Shown here: positions 8,946 to 18,163 of the stretch, one piece after another
How positions within the stretch are numbered: position 1 is the first letter of the stretch
Layout of the letters: each line of letters opens with the position of its first letter
Assembly (NCBI RefSeq): GCF_009930795.1
Contig: NZ_CP017146.1
Span: 1,798,001-1,862,000, forward strand
DNA: 64,000 bases
Direction of reading: 5' to 3'
Source: Marisediminicola antarctica
Lineage (GTDB): Bacteria; Actinomycetota; Actinomycetes; Actinomycetales; Microbacteriaceae
Notes under the pieces: generated by a model
Told to the model about the DNA's origin: nothing
Database searches by the model: none
What the model saw: only the letters and a program-made list of their open reading frames with translations
Program-made: the position numbers and the translations under genes

Positions 8946-9047
8946 CACCAGAACCCGGTAGCACCAGCACCAGGAGAACCCCGACCGTGATCATCGCGGC
9001 TGGGGCTCTCCGCGTTGCGGCCCCTGTTGCGGTGGCAGGATGGGGCC

Positions 9048-10130
9048 ATGCGTCGCGTCATCATCCTCGGTTCCACCGGCTCGATCGGAGTGCAAGCTCT
9101 CGATGTGATCCGGGCCAACCCCGACCGGTTCGAGGTCGTCGGCCTCGGTGCCGGCCGCAATCGGGCACTGGCGACCCAGCAGGCGGCCGAGTTCGGCGTG
9201 GAGCACATCGCGCTCGGTTCCGCCGAGGCGGAACAGCTCGTGCGCACGGTGTCGGCCGACGTCGTGCTCAACGGGATAACCGGCTCTGTCGGGCTCGGCC
9301 CCACCCTCGCCGTGCTGGAGACCACCGCGACGCTCGCTCTCGCCAACAAGGAGAGCCTCATCGTCGGCGGCGACCTGGTCACACGGCTCGTACGGCCCGG
9401 CCAGCTTGTCCCAGTGGACTCTGAGCATTCCGCGATCGCCCAGGCGCTCAGGTCCGGCGAGCCCAGCGAGGTGCGCCGGCTCGTGCTCACCGCATCCGGT
9501 GGGCCGTTCCGGGGGCGCCCGCGCGAGTCGCTCGCCGCCGTCACCCCACGCGAGGCCCTCGCGCATCCGACCTGGGACATGGGATTGGTCATCACGACGA
9601 ACTCCGCGACGCTGGTCAACAAGGGGCTCGAGGTCATTGAGGCCCACCTGCTGTTCGACGTGCCATACGAGGCGATCGACGTCACAGTGCACCCGCAGTC
9701 GATCGTGCACTCGATGGTGGAGTTCGTGGACGGGTCCACCATCGCGCAGGCGTCGCCGCCGAACATGCGGCTGCCGATCTCGCTCGGCCTCGACTGGCCG
9801 CACCGGGTGCCTGGCGTCGGGGCACCGCTCGATTGGACGACGGCCAGCACCTGGACCTTCGAGCCGCTCGACGCGGAGGCCTTCCCCGCTGTCGAGCTTG
9901 CCAAGAGCGTCGGGCGGGCCGGCGCCACCTGGCCGGCAGTGTTCAACGCCTCCAACGAGCAGGCCGTCCTGGCCTTTCATGAGGGGCGGATCGGCTACCT
10001 CGACATCCTCGACGTGGTGAGCGCGGTCGTCGACGCGCACGACGGGGGAGAGGTCACCCTGCCTGGTGTGCTTGAGGCCGAGCGCTGGGCGCGCGAAGCG
10101 GCGGATGCCCGGATCCACGCCATCGGCTGA
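9048..10130 (+). CDS. dxr: 1-deoxy-D-xylulose 5-phosphate reductoisomerase
   Basis: First committed enzyme of the MEP isoprenoid pathway (DXP to MEP, NADPH- and metal-dependent). 360 residues. Start at ATG 9048 gives [14 protein letters not shown], with the NADPH loop; the frame is open to 9015 but the extra residues are not family-like. Other marks: [38 protein letters not shown]. No Shine-Dalgarno precedes the ATG. In mycobacteria dxr, the M50 protease and ispG are adjacent; here a kinase/lipoprotein pair and a 10-kb block separate them. Confidence 0.95.
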   Translation: MRRVIILGSTGSIGVQALDVIRANPDRFEVVGLGAGRNRALATQQAAEFGVEHIALGSAEAEQLVRTVSADVVLNGITGSVGLGPTLAVLETTATLALANKESLIVGGDLVTRLVRPGQLVPVDSEHSAIAQALRSGEPSEVRRLVLTASGGPFRGRPRESLAAVTPREALAHPTWDMGLVITTNSATLVNKGLEVIEAHLLFDVPYEAIDVTVHPQSIVHSMVEFVDGSTIAQASPPNMRLPISLGLDWPHRVPGVGAPLDWTTASTWTFEPLDAEAFPAVELAKSVGRAGATWPAVFNASNEQAVLAFHEGRIGYLDILDVVSAVVDAHDGGEVTLPGVLEAERWAREAADARIHAIG

Positions 10131-10151
10131 GGGGCACGGACCGGCGTCGTG

Positions 10152-10706
10152 TCAGTCGTTGTCGTTCTTGCCGGGCTTGCCCTCGCCGTCTTGTTTCTCC
10201 TGCTCCTTGGCCTTCTCTTCGGCGAGGCGTGCGGCCTCCTCGGCGGCGGCGGCCTCGTCAGCGAGGCGCTGGTCCTCGGCGGCGGCGGCCTCGTCGGCGA
10301 GGCGCTGCTCCTCGGCGAAGCGTGCGGCCTCCTCGGCCTCGGCGGCCTGGGCGGCGGCTTCGGCGGCGGCGGCTTCTGCTGCCAGCGCCGCGTCGATGTC
10401 CGACTCGACGAGATCGAGCGCCGACACGATCGCGGCGTGGCGCTCCTCGCTGAGCTCACCGCGAGCGAGGGCGTCGTTCGCCGCGACGCGGAGCTCATCG
10501 ATCCGCACCTGGGCGGCCGCATAGTCGGCGCTCGCGGCGGCATCCGTCACGGCGAGCACGCGCTCCTGGAGGTCCTGCGCGGTCTCCTCCGAGTAGGCGG
10601 CCGGTGACGCGCACCCGGCAAGGAGCAGCGTGACGGCCAGCATGGTGGCAGCCAGCACGGTGGCGGTGCGTGCGCTGGCGGTGCGTGCGGTCGCGGCTCT
10701 GATCAC
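10152..10706 (-). CDS. Coiled-coil lipoprotein, unknown function
   Basis: A 184-residue protein starting at GTG 10706 inside the stop of the kinase gene. Lipobox LLAGC with C32 follows a signal of the usual kind. Residues 105-170 are an Ala/Glu-rich heptad-like region with an internal 12-residue repeat (QRLADEAAAAE, 36-bp unit), and the end is Lys/Asp/Gly rich. It should be a surface-anchored rod. The four-base overlap with the Ser/Thr kinase suggests a shared role, perhaps in envelope signalling, but no family function is known to me. Confidence 0.75.
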   Translation of the reverse strand: MIRAATARTASARTATVLAATMLAVTLLLAGCASPAAYSEETAQDLQERVLAVTDAAASADYAAAQVRIDELRVAANDALARGELSEERHAAIVSALDLVESDIDAALAAEAAAAEAAAQAAEAEEAARFAEEQRLADEAAAAEDQRLADEAAAAEEAARLAEEKAKEQEKQDGEGKPGKNDND

Positions 10707-12121
10707 GGGGTCACGCTTCCCTGGAGCTGTTCGAGGTGGTTGCCGAGGTCGCCGTCGACGGCCGGGTATTCGATAGTCGCTTGCGCGGGTTCGTTCGCCT
10801 GGCCCTGCACGACGAGCGCTCCGATCGCGGCGCCGACGGTGACGACCGCGGCGATCGCCGTGACCATGATCAGTCGTCGGCGGTGCGGCCGCGGCCCCGA
10901 AGCCGGCGTTGTGCGGGTCGCTCCGTGGTCGGACTCTGCGGACTCTGCGGGCGCTGAGGGCTTTGCGGGCGCTGGGGACTCTGCAGGCGCGGCAGTCTCT
11001 GCGGGAACTGCGGATGCTGCGGGCGCCGCGTACTGCGCCGTCGCGACGTTGGACCCGGCGAAGGGGGCATCCTCGACCGCGGCGGCCGGTGCCTCCGCGG
11101 TGGCCTGCGCGGCCGTCGGATCGGAGTCGACCGCCGCGAACTCCTTCGTCGCATCGACGGGTTCCGGTGAGTACTGCGCGGTGGGATCGCCGGCGGCACG
11201 GGGCGTGAACGGCATTGTCGGCGCATCATCGCCAGCTCCGCTCGGCGCATCGCCAGCCCCGCTCGGAAGGGAGAGGGCGATCTCGCGCAGCATCTCGCTT
11301 GCTTCCGCCGCGGTCGCACGCTCGCCGGGGGTCCGCCGCGTCATCCACCGCAGAGCCTCGATCCAGGCCTGGCTCAGACTGGCGGGGATCTCCGGGTCGC
11401 GGGAGATCCGCGCGGCGATCGCCTCGACGCCGGTGCCGCCGAACGCGCGGATGCCGGTGAGGCACTCCAGTAGCACGAGACCGAGCGAGTACACATCGCT
11501 CGCGGGACCAATCGGCGCGCCAAGCGCCTGCTCGGGGCTCAGATAGCCGACGGTGCCGATGACCGAGCCGGCGGCGGTCAGATGGGTGTCGTCGATGATC
11601 CGCGCGATGCCGAAGTCGGTGAGCTTCGCCCGCGGCCCGGTCGAGTCGGCACTCTGCACGGGGATGAGCAGGTTGCCAGGCTTGAGGTCACGGTGCACGA
11701 TGCCTCGGGCGTGCACGTAGGCGAGCGCATCGGCGATGTCGGCGCCGATCAACGCGGTCGTGCGTTGGTCGATGGCGCCTGCGGCGAGCTCATCGCGCAG
11801 GTCGCGCCCCTCGATGTACTCGAGCACGAGCGCGACGCGGTCGGCCTCGTCGGTGATGGCGTCGTAGAGCGTGACGAGCGTCGAGTGGTTGAGACTTGCG
11901 AGCAGCTGGATCTCGGACTGCTGCCGACGGAGGTCGTCCGCATCGGCGAGATCGGCGCGGAACACCTTGAGGGCGACGGTGCGGCCGAGTGCGGCATCCG
12001 ACGCCCGGTACACGGTCGACATTCCGCCTGTGCCGAGCACTTCCTCAATCAGGTAGCGGTCGGCGAGCGTGTTGCCCACCTGCTCGTCGGAGGAGGCGCT
12101 TCCGGCGGAAGAGGATCTCAT
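10703..12121 (-). CDS. Transmembrane serine/threonine protein kinase (Hanks type)
   Basis: 472 residues. Kinase domain at about 20-290: P-loop LGTGGMSTVYRA, catalytic K52 in VALKVF, HRDLKPGN with D145, DFG with D169, and TVGYLSPEQ. An Ala/Pro-rich linker (~300-410) is followed by one membrane helix (~412-435) and a short outside tail ending at 472. PASTA repeats are absent, so it is not a PknB-type cell-wall kinase but a PknA-like or small-sensor form. A TAAGAT hexamer ends 8 nt before the ATG. The stop overlaps the downstream lipoprotein by four bases. Confidence 0.92.
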   Translation of the reverse strand: MRSSSAGSASSDEQVGNTLADRYLIEEVLGTGGMSTVYRASDAALGRTVALKVFRADLADADDLRRQQSEIQLLASLNHSTLVTLYDAITDEADRVALVLEYIEGRDLRDELAAGAIDQRTTALIGADIADALAYVHARGIVHRDLKPGNLLIPVQSADSTGPRAKLTDFGIARIIDDTHLTAAGSVIGTVGYLSPEQALGAPIGPASDVYSLGLVLLECLTGIRAFGGTGVEAIAARISRDPEIPASLSQAWIEALRWMTRRTPGERATAAEASEMLREIALSLPSGAGDAPSGAGDDAPTMPFTPRAAGDPTAQYSPEPVDATKEFAAVDSDPTAAQATAEAPAAAVEDAPFAGSNVATAQYAAPAASAVPAETAAPAESPAPAKPSAPAESAESDHGATRTTPASGPRPHRRRLIMVTAIAAVVTVGAAIGALVVQGQANEPAQATIEYPAVDGDLGNHLEQLQGSVTP

Positions 12122-12129
12122 GGTCGTCT

Positions 12130-12135
12130 ATCTTA
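12130..12135 (-). promoter_or_regulatory. -10 element of the kinase gene
   Basis: TAAGAT on the minus strand, 8 nt from ATG 12121, with no Shine-Dalgarno between. This spacing allows a leaderless or nearly leaderless transcript. Confidence 0.45.
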
Positions 12136-12210
12136 ACGGCGGTGCCGTCGCGTTCGACCCGGCGGGGCGCATTGTCCCCCGCGTTCAGCACTCCCCGAGC
12201 GCAGCGAGCG

Positions 12211-12216
12211 TAATAT
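12211..12216 (+). promoter_or_regulatory. -10 element, leaderless start of the M50 protease gene
   Basis: TAATAT followed by exactly 6 nt and then GTG 12223, so transcription would begin at or within a base of the start codon. No clear -35 at the standard spacing. Confidence 0.6.
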
Positions 12217-12222
12217 CGAGCC

Positions 12223-13548
12223 GTGGAAACCGTCGTTCTCTTCAGTGTGGGCATCTTGATCATGGTCGTCGGTCTGGCCCTCTCGATCGCCCTCCACGAG
12301 CTGGGGCACTTTGTGCCGGCGAAGCTCTTCGGCGTCAGGGTGAGCCAGTTCATGATCGGATTCGGGCCCACCCTCTTCTCGCGGAAGCGCGGGGAGACCG
12401 AGTTCGGCATCAAGGCGATCCCGCTGGGCGGCTACATCTCAATGGCCGGGATGTTCCCGCCTGCCGCGGGGTCCGGCGCGCGCACGGCGAGCACCGGGTT
12501 CTTCCAGACCCTCGTTCAGGATGCGCGGACGGCCAGCGCCGACACCGTGACGGCGGGTGATGAGCACCGCACGTTCTATCGGCTGCCGGTGTTCAAGCGC
12601 ATCATCATCATGCTCGGCGGGCCGTTCATGAACCTCGTCATCGCGATCGTCCTCTACGCGATCGTGCTCGTGGGTTTCGGGGTCGCGCAGCAGTCGACGA
12701 CGATCGGCAGCGTCTCCCAGTGTGTTCTGCCCGCGACGAGCGAGCGTCAGGACTGCGTTGCGGGCGACCCGGAGGCGCCCGGGGCTGCCGCCGGAGTGCT
12801 CCCCGGCGACACCATCGTGAGCATCGACGGTGCGCCCATCGAGACCTGGGAGCAGGCGACGGAGGTCATCCGCGCCGCTCCCGACCAGGAGCTTGAGATC
12901 GTCGTCGATCGCGATGGCTCCGAGGTGGCCTTGACCGCCGTTCCCAGCCTCACCGAGCGGTACGTCGTCGACGAGGCGGGACTGATCGTCGAGGGCGCGG
13001 ACGGCACCCCGGTCACCGAGGAGGTCGGCTTCGTCGGCATCGGCGCCGCGATCGAGGTCGTGCAGCAGCCCGTGAGCGCCGTCCTTCCGGCGGTCGGGGA
13101 CAACATCTTGCGCGTCGGGAACCTCATCCTCAACCTCCCTCAACGCCTCGTCGACGTCGCGAACGCGGCCTTCGGACCCGAGGAACGCGACCCGAACGGG
13201 CCCATCAGCGTCGTCGGGGTCGGCCGCGTCGCCGGGGAGATCGCAAGCATCGACACGATCCCGATTCTCGAGCGCGCCTCGGCGCTCATCGGGATCCTCG
13301 CGTCATTGAATGTCGCACTCATGGTGTTCAACCTCGTGCCGTTGCTGCCGCTCGACGGCGGCCACGTCGCCGGAGCGCTGTTCGAGGGCATCCGCCGGTT
13401 CTTCGCCCGCCTGTTCGGGCGCAAGGACCCCGGCCCCGTCGACACCGCCAAGCTCGTGCCGCTCACGCTGGGGGTCGTCGTTGTCCTCGGCGCGATGAGT
13501 CTTCTGCTCATCTACGCCGACATCGTGAAGCCGATCAACATCTTCTGA
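12223..13548 (+). CDS. Site-2 intramembrane zinc metalloprotease (M50, RseP/Rip1-like)
   Basis: 441 residues. The zinc site HELGH (H25, E26, H29) is in the first membrane helix, a PDZ domain lies at about 175-250 (GVLPGDTIVSIDGAPIETW), and the second active-site motif LLPLDGGH is near residue 378. The family cleaves membrane-anchored anti-sigma factors and other type II proteins. Start GTG 12223 is supported by the -10 hexamer 6 nt upstream. The protein follows the usual actinobacterial dxr-rip-ispG association, though the neighbours are displaced here. Confidence 0.93.
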   Translation: METVVLFSVGILIMVVGLALSIALHELGHFVPAKLFGVRVSQFMIGFGPTLFSRKRGETEFGIKAIPLGGYISMAGMFPPAAGSGARTASTGFFQTLVQDARTASADTVTAGDEHRTFYRLPVFKRIIIMLGGPFMNLVIAIVLYAIVLVGFGVAQQSTTIGSVSQCVLPATSERQDCVAGDPEAPGAAAGVLPGDTIVSIDGAPIETWEQATEVIRAAPDQELEIVVDRDGSEVALTAVPSLTERYVVDEAGLIVEGADGTPVTEEVGFVGIGAAIEVVQQPVSAVLPAVGDNILRVGNLILNLPQRLVDVANAAFGPEERDPNGPISVVGVGRVAGEIASIDTIPILERASALIGILASLNVALMVFNLVPLLPLDGGHVAGALFEGIRRFFARLFGRKDPGPVDTAKLVPLTLGVVVVLGAMSLLLIYADIVKPINIF

Positions 13549-13550
13549 CT

Positions 13551-13570
13551 TGGCCGGCCGGCCCCGGCCA
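13551..13570. terminator. Hairpin between two convergent genes
   Basis: TGGCCGG-ccggcc-CCGGCCA forms a 7-bp GC-only stem with a 6-nt loop, directly after the protease stop and before the thiolase stop on the other strand. There is no T-tract, so it would be a non-canonical bidirectional terminator. Confidence 0.4.
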
Positions 13571-13582
13571 GTGGCGCAGCGG

Positions 13583-14764
13583 TCAGCGGCGCAGCAGCAG
13601 GGCGTCTCCCTGGCCGCCGCCGCCGCAGAGGGCAACGGCTGCCCGTCCGGTGCCGCGGCGAGCGAGCTCGTGGGCTGCGTGCGTCACCAGCCGGGCCCCC
13701 GAGGAGCCGATCGGATGCCCGATCGCGATAGCCCCGCCGTGGATGTTTACGATCTCCTCCGACAGGCCGAGATCGCGCGAGGATTGCAGCGCGACGGCGG
13801 CAAAGGCCTCGTTGATCTCGACGAAGTCAAGGTCCGATGCGGCCCAGCCCGCCTTCGTCAGTGCGGCGCTGATCGCGCGCGAGGGCTGCGAGTGCAGCGA
13901 GTTGTCGGGGCCGGCAACCTGGCCGGCCTGCTCGACGATCGCGAGCCATGGAAGAGAGTTGGCCTCGGCGTAGTCGCGGCTGGCGAGCACGAGCGCGGAG
14001 GCGCCGTCGCTCAGCGGCGACGAGTTGCCAGCGGTGATCGTGCCGTCAGCTGTGAAGGCGGGGCGGAGGCGGGAGAGTGACTCGACCGTGCTGTCGGGCC
14101 GCACGCCCTCATCGGTGGTCAGCACAGTGGTGGCGCCCTTACGACCCACGATCTCGACGGGCGCGATCTCTGCTTCGAAGAGTCCGGCCTGCGCGGCCTC
14201 GGCCGCCCGCTGGTGCGACCCCGCGGCGATCTCGTCCTGTTCGGTGCGGGTGAGGCCCAGCACGTTCACGTACCGCTCCGTCGACTCGCCCATCGACACG
14301 GCGTCGAATGCGTCGGTCAGTCCGTCGTTGGCGGCGTGGTCGAGAGCGGAGACCGTTCCGTACGCCCAGCCCGCACGGGAGCCCGCGAGCAGGTGCGGTG
14401 CGTTCGACATCGACTCCTGCCCTCCGGCCACGACGACCGTCGCCTCGCCCGTGCGGATGAGCCTCGCGGCGTCGATGATGGCGCTGAGGCCGGAAAGGCA
14501 CACGCGGTTGATGGTCGTGGTCGGCACGTTCCAGCCCAAGCCCGCCTTGATGGCGGCCTGCCTGCTCGGATTCTGCCCGGCGCCAGCCTGGAGCACCTGG
14601 CCGAGGATCACGAAGTCCACTGCGGTGGGGTCGATGCCTGACTGCGTGACGGCCGCGCGGATCGCGATGGCACCCAGGTCGACAGCGGGAAGGGTCGAGA
14701 GCTGGCCCTTGATGCGGCCCTGCGGGGTGCGTGCGGCACCGAGGATAACGACGTCGTTCGACAT
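13583..14764 (-). CDS. Acetyl-CoA acetyltransferase (thiolase)
   Basis: 393 residues, the standard thiolase length. Catalytic marks: nucleophile C89 in INRVCLSG, GHP motif in GGAIAIGHPIGSSGAR, and the second cysteine in ALCGGGGQGDALL. Reversibly cleaves acetoacetyl-CoA to two acetyl-CoA. It is divergent from the TetR gene, and the operator between them could control both directions. Here it would finish 3-hydroxybutyrate breakdown begun by the genes downstream of TetR. AAGGAG lies upstream of ATG 14764. Confidence 0.92.
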   Translation of the reverse strand: MSNDVVILGAARTPQGRIKGQLSTLPAVDLGAIAIRAAVTQSGIDPTAVDFVILGQVLQAGAGQNPSRQAAIKAGLGWNVPTTTINRVCLSGLSAIIDAARLIRTGEATVVVAGGQESMSNAPHLLAGSRAGWAYGTVSALDHAANDGLTDAFDAVSMGESTERYVNVLGLTRTEQDEIAAGSHQRAAEAAQAGLFEAEIAPVEIVGRKGATTVLTTDEGVRPDSTVESLSRLRPAFTADGTITAGNSSPLSDGASALVLASRDYAEANSLPWLAIVEQAGQVAGPDNSLHSQPSRAISAALTKAGWAASDLDFVEINEAFAAVALQSSRDLGLSEEIVNIHGGAIAIGHPIGSSGARLVTHAAHELARRGTGRAAVALCGGGGQGDALLLRR

Positions 14765-14813
14765 GAGTGGCTCCTTCGCCGGTTGCGTTCACCTTCGACA
14801 GTACCCCCGCCGG

Positions 14814-14842
14814 TTGACACTTTTTGCGAGGAACCCTAGAGT
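14814..14842 (+). promoter_or_regulatory. Promoter of the TetR-led operon
   Basis: TTGACA at 14814-14819 and TAGAGT at 14837-14842 with a 17-bp spacer: the best sigma-70-type promoter in the window. The predicted transcript start falls at the edge of the operator palindrome. Confidence 0.8.
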
Positions 14843-14850
14843 CGTGCTGA

Positions 14851-14872
14851 AACCTGAATCAACTGTCAGGTT
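14851..14872. promoter_or_regulatory. Putative TetR operator palindrome
   Basis: AACCTGA, 8 nt, then TCAGGTT: perfect 7-bp arms, total 22 bp, starting nine bases after the -10. Position and symmetry fit a TetR-dimer site that blocks its own promoter. That the adjacent regulator binds it is inferred. Confidence 0.7.
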
Positions 14873-14904
14873 AGCGAAATTTGCCCGCCCAGGAGAGTCA
14901 CCGA

Positions 14905-15573
14905 ATGAGCGCGACGGAGCCACGCACCGCCCGCGGCATCGCCACACGGGCGAAGCTGCTGCAGGCGGCCGAGACGGTTTTCGCGCGTGTCGGCTACACA
15001 GAGGCCTCGATCGTGCGCATCACCGAGGAGGCGGGCGTTGGACAGGGCACCTTCTACCTCTACTTCGACGGCAAGCTCGCCGTCTTCGAGGAGGTCGTCG
15101 AAGACCTCAACCGCACGGTTCGGCACAGCATGAGCGAGGCCGCCTCGAAGGGCACGACGCGCATCGAGGCCGAGCGGCTCGGATTCCAGGGGTTCTTCGA
15201 GTTCACGGCAGCGCACCCCGCGCTCTACCGCATCGTCCGCGAGGCGGAGTTCGTGTCGCCGCGAGCCCTGCGGAGGCACTACACCCGCATCGTCGAGGGC
15301 TACACCGAGGGGCTGGAGCAGGCCAAGGCGGCGGGAGAGATCGACGCCGACCCGACCGTCGCGGCCTGGATGCTCATGGGCATCGGCGAGATGGTCGGCA
15401 TGCGCTGGGTGCTGTGGGGAGACAGGGCCGAAGGCACGGAGGACGGCCCGCTCGACGGGGCCCCGGGAGTCGTGCCTCCCACCGTGTTTGACGAGATGAT
15501 GCGATTCATCCAGGCCGGGCTGGGCTCGCGCCCGCCCGGCTCTGGTTCCGAAACGAAGGAGACACCGCAATGA
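14905..15573 (+). CDS. TetR-family transcriptional regulator
   Basis: 222 residues from ATG 14905, chosen over the TTG at 14881 because AGGAGAG sits 8 nt upstream. The HTH is at about residues 10-55: AAETVFARVGYTEASIVRIT followed by GVGQGTFYLYF. The C-terminal part is the ligand-binding domain, likely for a CoA ester or hydroxy acid of the pathway next to it. It is the first gene of a run ending at 19896, and a 22-bp palindrome lies in its leader. Confidence 0.9.
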   Translation: MSATEPRTARGIATRAKLLQAAETVFARVGYTEASIVRITEEAGVGQGTFYLYFDGKLAVFEEVVEDLNRTVRHSMSEAASKGTTRIEAERLGFQGFFEFTAAHPALYRIVREAEFVSPRALRRHYTRIVEGYTEGLEQAKAAGEIDADPTVAAWMLMGIGEMVGMRWVLWGDRAEGTEDGPLDGAPGVVPPTVFDEMMRFIQAGLGSRPPGSGSETKETPQ

Positions 15574-15586
15574 CGAGGACACCCGA

Positions 15587-16336
15587 ATGACCACGACACT
15601 CGCCGGCCGCAAGGCCCTCGTGACGGGAGCCGCGAGCGGCATTGGGGAGGCCGTCGCTCGCGCCCTCGCCGCGGCAGGCGCGCACGTCGTCGTCGCCGAC
15701 CTCAACGGCGATGCCGCGGCGACCGTCGCGGCTGAGATCGGCGGCGAGGCCTGGCAGGTCGACCTGTCCGACACCGCGGCGCTCGCCGACCTCACCCTCG
15801 ACGTCGACATTCTCGTCAACAACGCCGGCATCCAGCACGTGAGCCCGATCGAGAGCTTCGACCCGGCCAAGTTCCACCTCATCCTCGGCCTCATGCTCGA
15901 GTCGCCCTTCCTGCTCGTGCGTGCGGCCCTGCCTCACATGTACTCGGGCGGCTACGGGCGAATCATCAACATCAGCTCCGTGCACGGGCTGCGCGCGAGC
16001 GAGTTCAAGTCCGCCTACGTGGCCGCGAAACACGGGCTGGAGGGGCTGTCCAAGGTCACGGCGCTCGAGGGCGGCCCGCACGGGGTCACGAGCAATTGCG
16101 TCAACCCGGGCTACGTGCGCACGCCGCTCGTCGACCGGCAGATCGCGGAGCAGGCGATCGCCCACGGCATCCCCGAGTCCGAGGTGATCGAGAAGGTCAT
16201 GCTCACCGAGAGCGCCATCAAGCGGCTGCTCGAACCGGCCGAGGTGGCCGACCTCGTGCTGTGGCTGAGCGGCGCGACCGCCGGCATGGTCACGGGCGCC
16301 TCGTACACGATGGACGGTGGATGGAGCGCACGATGA
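15587..16336 (+). CDS. 3-hydroxybutyrate dehydrogenase (SDR family)
   Basis: 249 residues of classical short-chain dehydrogenase. NAD site TGAASGIG (13-20), NNAG at 78-81, catalytic S131, Y144 and K148. Sequence around the active site (GIQHVSPIESF, NISSVHGLRAS, SAYVAAKHG) is that of bacterial D-3-hydroxybutyrate dehydrogenases, which oxidise 3-hydroxybutyrate to acetoacetate. The next steps (CoA transfer, thiolysis) are encoded by neighbours. The stop overlaps the next gene by four bases. Confidence 0.9.
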   Translation: MTTTLAGRKALVTGAASGIGEAVARALAAAGAHVVVADLNGDAAATVAAEIGGEAWQVDLSDTAALADLTLDVDILVNNAGIQHVSPIESFDPAKFHLILGLMLESPFLLVRAALPHMYSGGYGRIINISSVHGLRASEFKSAYVAAKHGLEGLSKVTALEGGPHGVTSNCVNPGYVRTPLVDRQIAEQAIAHGIPESEVIEKVMLTESAIKRLLEPAEVADLVLWLSGATAGMVTGASYTMDGGWSAR

Positions 16337-17277
16337 GCACTGCACCACGCACGAGCTACCGCACCGCGACCGTTCCCGTTCGCGGCGGCGACCTCGCCGT
16401 CGGGGTGTGGGGACCGGACGACGCACCGACGGTGCTCGCGATCCACGGGATCACCGCCTCGCACCGGGCGTGGGCCCTGCTGGGGTCCCTCGCGCCCGAG
16501 CTGCGCATCATCGCCCCCGACCTGCGCGGCCGCGGCCGCAGCAACTCGCTGCCCGGGCCATGGGGCATGGCCTCCCACGCCGACGACGCCACCGCGGTGA
16601 TGGACGCGTTCGGCGTCGAGCGGTGCGTCGTGCTTGGCCACTCGATGGGTGGCTTCGTCGCCGCGACCCTCGCCGCGCGGCATCCGCCCCGGGCCGCCGG
16701 GGTCGTGCTCATCGACGGAGGGCTCCCGATTCCCGCCCCCGCCGGGGTCGCCCCGGAGGACCTCCCGGAGGCGCTCATCGGATCGGCGGCGCGGCGTCTC
16801 GCGCTGCGCTTTGCGACTGTGGAGGACTACCGCGACTTCTGGCGCGGGCATCCGGCCTTCGCCGGGCACTGGACGCCGACGATCGAGCAGTACGTCGACT
16901 ACGACCTGCAGGGCCTGGCGCCGGACCTGGCCCCCTCCGCCGTGGTCGAGGCGGTCGCGGCGGACGCCGTTCAGCTCGCCGGCGACGAGGGCTACGCCGC
17001 CGACCTCGCGGGAATCCGTATTCCGTTGCACTTCATCAGGGCGCCGCGGAACCTGTCGGACGAGCTGCCCGGGCTGTACGCCGAGCGGACGGTCGCCGAG
17101 TGGGGGGAGCGGTTGCCGCAGCTGCGAATCCACGAGATCGGCGGGGTCAACCACTATACGATCGTGATGGCCGAGCATGGCATGCGTGAGGTGCTCACGA
17201 TTGTGCGCCCCGTGATTGCCATGGCGACGCCGACACGAACGCCGACAGCAACGCCGACACGGGAGCGCGCGCTATGA
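16333..17277 (+). CDS. Alpha/beta hydrolase
   Basis: 314 residues from ATG 16333 (ATGA overlap with the dehydrogenase). Fold marks: oxyanion HGITASHRAW, nucleophile elbow GHSMGG, and catalytic His in GVNHYTIV near the end. No signal peptide, so it acts in the cytoplasm. In this operon it could hydrolyse a 3-hydroxybutyrate ester or oligomer, supplying the dehydrogenase; that is inference. The C-terminus is Thr/Pro-rich (TPTRTPTATPTR), encoded by a short 6- to 15-bp repeat. Confidence 0.85.
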   Translation: MSTAPRTSYRTATVPVRGGDLAVGVWGPDDAPTVLAIHGITASHRAWALLGSLAPELRIIAPDLRGRGRSNSLPGPWGMASHADDATAVMDAFGVERCVVLGHSMGGFVAATLAARHPPRAAGVVLIDGGLPIPAPAGVAPEDLPEALIGSAARRLALRFATVEDYRDFWRGHPAFAGHWTPTIEQYVDYDLQGLAPDLAPSAVVEAVAADAVQLAGDEGYAADLAGIRIPLHFIRAPRNLSDELPGLYAERTVAEWGERLPQLRIHEIGGVNHYTIVMAEHGMREVLTIVRPVIAMATPTRTPTATPTRERAL

Positions 17278-18161
17278 CAATCGACAAGACAGCGGCGAGC
17301 GCGGCGGACGCGGTCGCCGACCTCTTCGACGGCGCCACGATCGCTGTCGGCGGTTTCGGCCTCTGCGGCAACCCGATGGCCCTTATCTCGGCCATTCTCG
17401 ACCTCGGCGTGCGCGACCTCGAGGTCGTGAGCAACAACTGCGGCGTCGACGACTGGGGCCTCGGCCTGTTGCTCGCTGCCCGCCGCATCCGCAAGATGAC
17501 ATCGTCGTACGTGGGCGAGAACAAGGAGTTCGAGCGGCAGTTCCTCTCCGGCGAGCTCGAGGTCGAGTTGACGCCGCAGGGAACACTCGCCGAAAAGCTG
17601 CGCGCCGGGGGATCAGGCATCGCCGCCTTCTTCACCCAGACCGGCGTCGGCACCCAGGTTGCGGAGGGTGGGCTGCCGCTGCGCTACGACGGCAACGGCG
17701 GGGTCGCCCTGTCCTCGCCGCCGAAGGAGGTGCGCGAGTTCGACGTGGGAGGGCGCGCGCTCGAGTTCGTGCTCGAGAATTCCATCTCGACCGACTTCGC
17801 GCTCGTGCACGCGCTGCGCGGCGACCGGCACGGCAACCTCGTCTTCAACAAGTCGGCCCGCAACTTCTCGCCCCTCGCGGCGATGGCCGGCCGGATCTGC
17901 ATCGCCCAGGTCGAAGAGCTCGTCGAGCCCGGCCAGATCGACCCCGACCAGGTTCACCTTCCGGGCATCTACGTGCACCGGGTGGTCGAGGTCGGCGGCG
18001 ACATCGAGAAGCGCATCGAGAAACGCACCGTCACGGTCGCTGGTGCATCGGACACCACCACCACCCCCGCATCCGCCACCGCTACATTCACCACCCCGGC
18101 ATCCGCCACCGCTAAATTCGCCACCCCCGCATCCGCCACCTCGCACACCGAAGGAGCCTGA
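17274..18161 (+). CDS. 3-oxoacid CoA-transferase, subunit A, with a repeat tail
   Basis: 295 residues; the family usually has about 230-260. Core motifs: [12 protein letters not shown] near residue 23, NNCGVDD, and [16 protein letters not shown]-like sequence near 180. Subunit A of the heterodimer that moves CoA from succinyl-CoA to acetoacetate. The last ~35 residues are a TPASATA repeat from a 30-bp tandem unit at 18060-18148, absent from normal homologues. Starts at ATG 17274 within the preceding stop; subunit B follows after 2 bp. Confidence 0.9.
   Translation: MTIDKTAASAADAVADLFDGATIAVGGFGLCGNPMALISAILDLGVRDLEVVSNNCGVDDWGLGLLLAARRIRKMTSSYVGENKEFERQFLSGELEVELTPQGTLAEKLRAGGSGIAAFFTQTGVGTQVAEGGLPLRYDGNGGVALSSPPKEVREFDVGGRALEFVLENSISTDFALVHALRGDRHGNLVFNKSARNFSPLAAMAGRICIAQVEELVEPGQIDPDQVHLPGIYVHRVVEVGGDIEKRIEKRTVTVAGASDTTTTPASATATFTTPASATAKFATPASATSHTEGA
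18060..18148 (+). repeat. 30-bp tandem repeat in the CoA-transferase A tail
   Basis: About three copies of a 30-bp unit beginning CCACCCCCGCATCCGCCACC, in frame, so copy-number change would lengthen or shorten the protein by ten residues. Confidence 0.85.
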
Positions 18162-18163
18162 CC

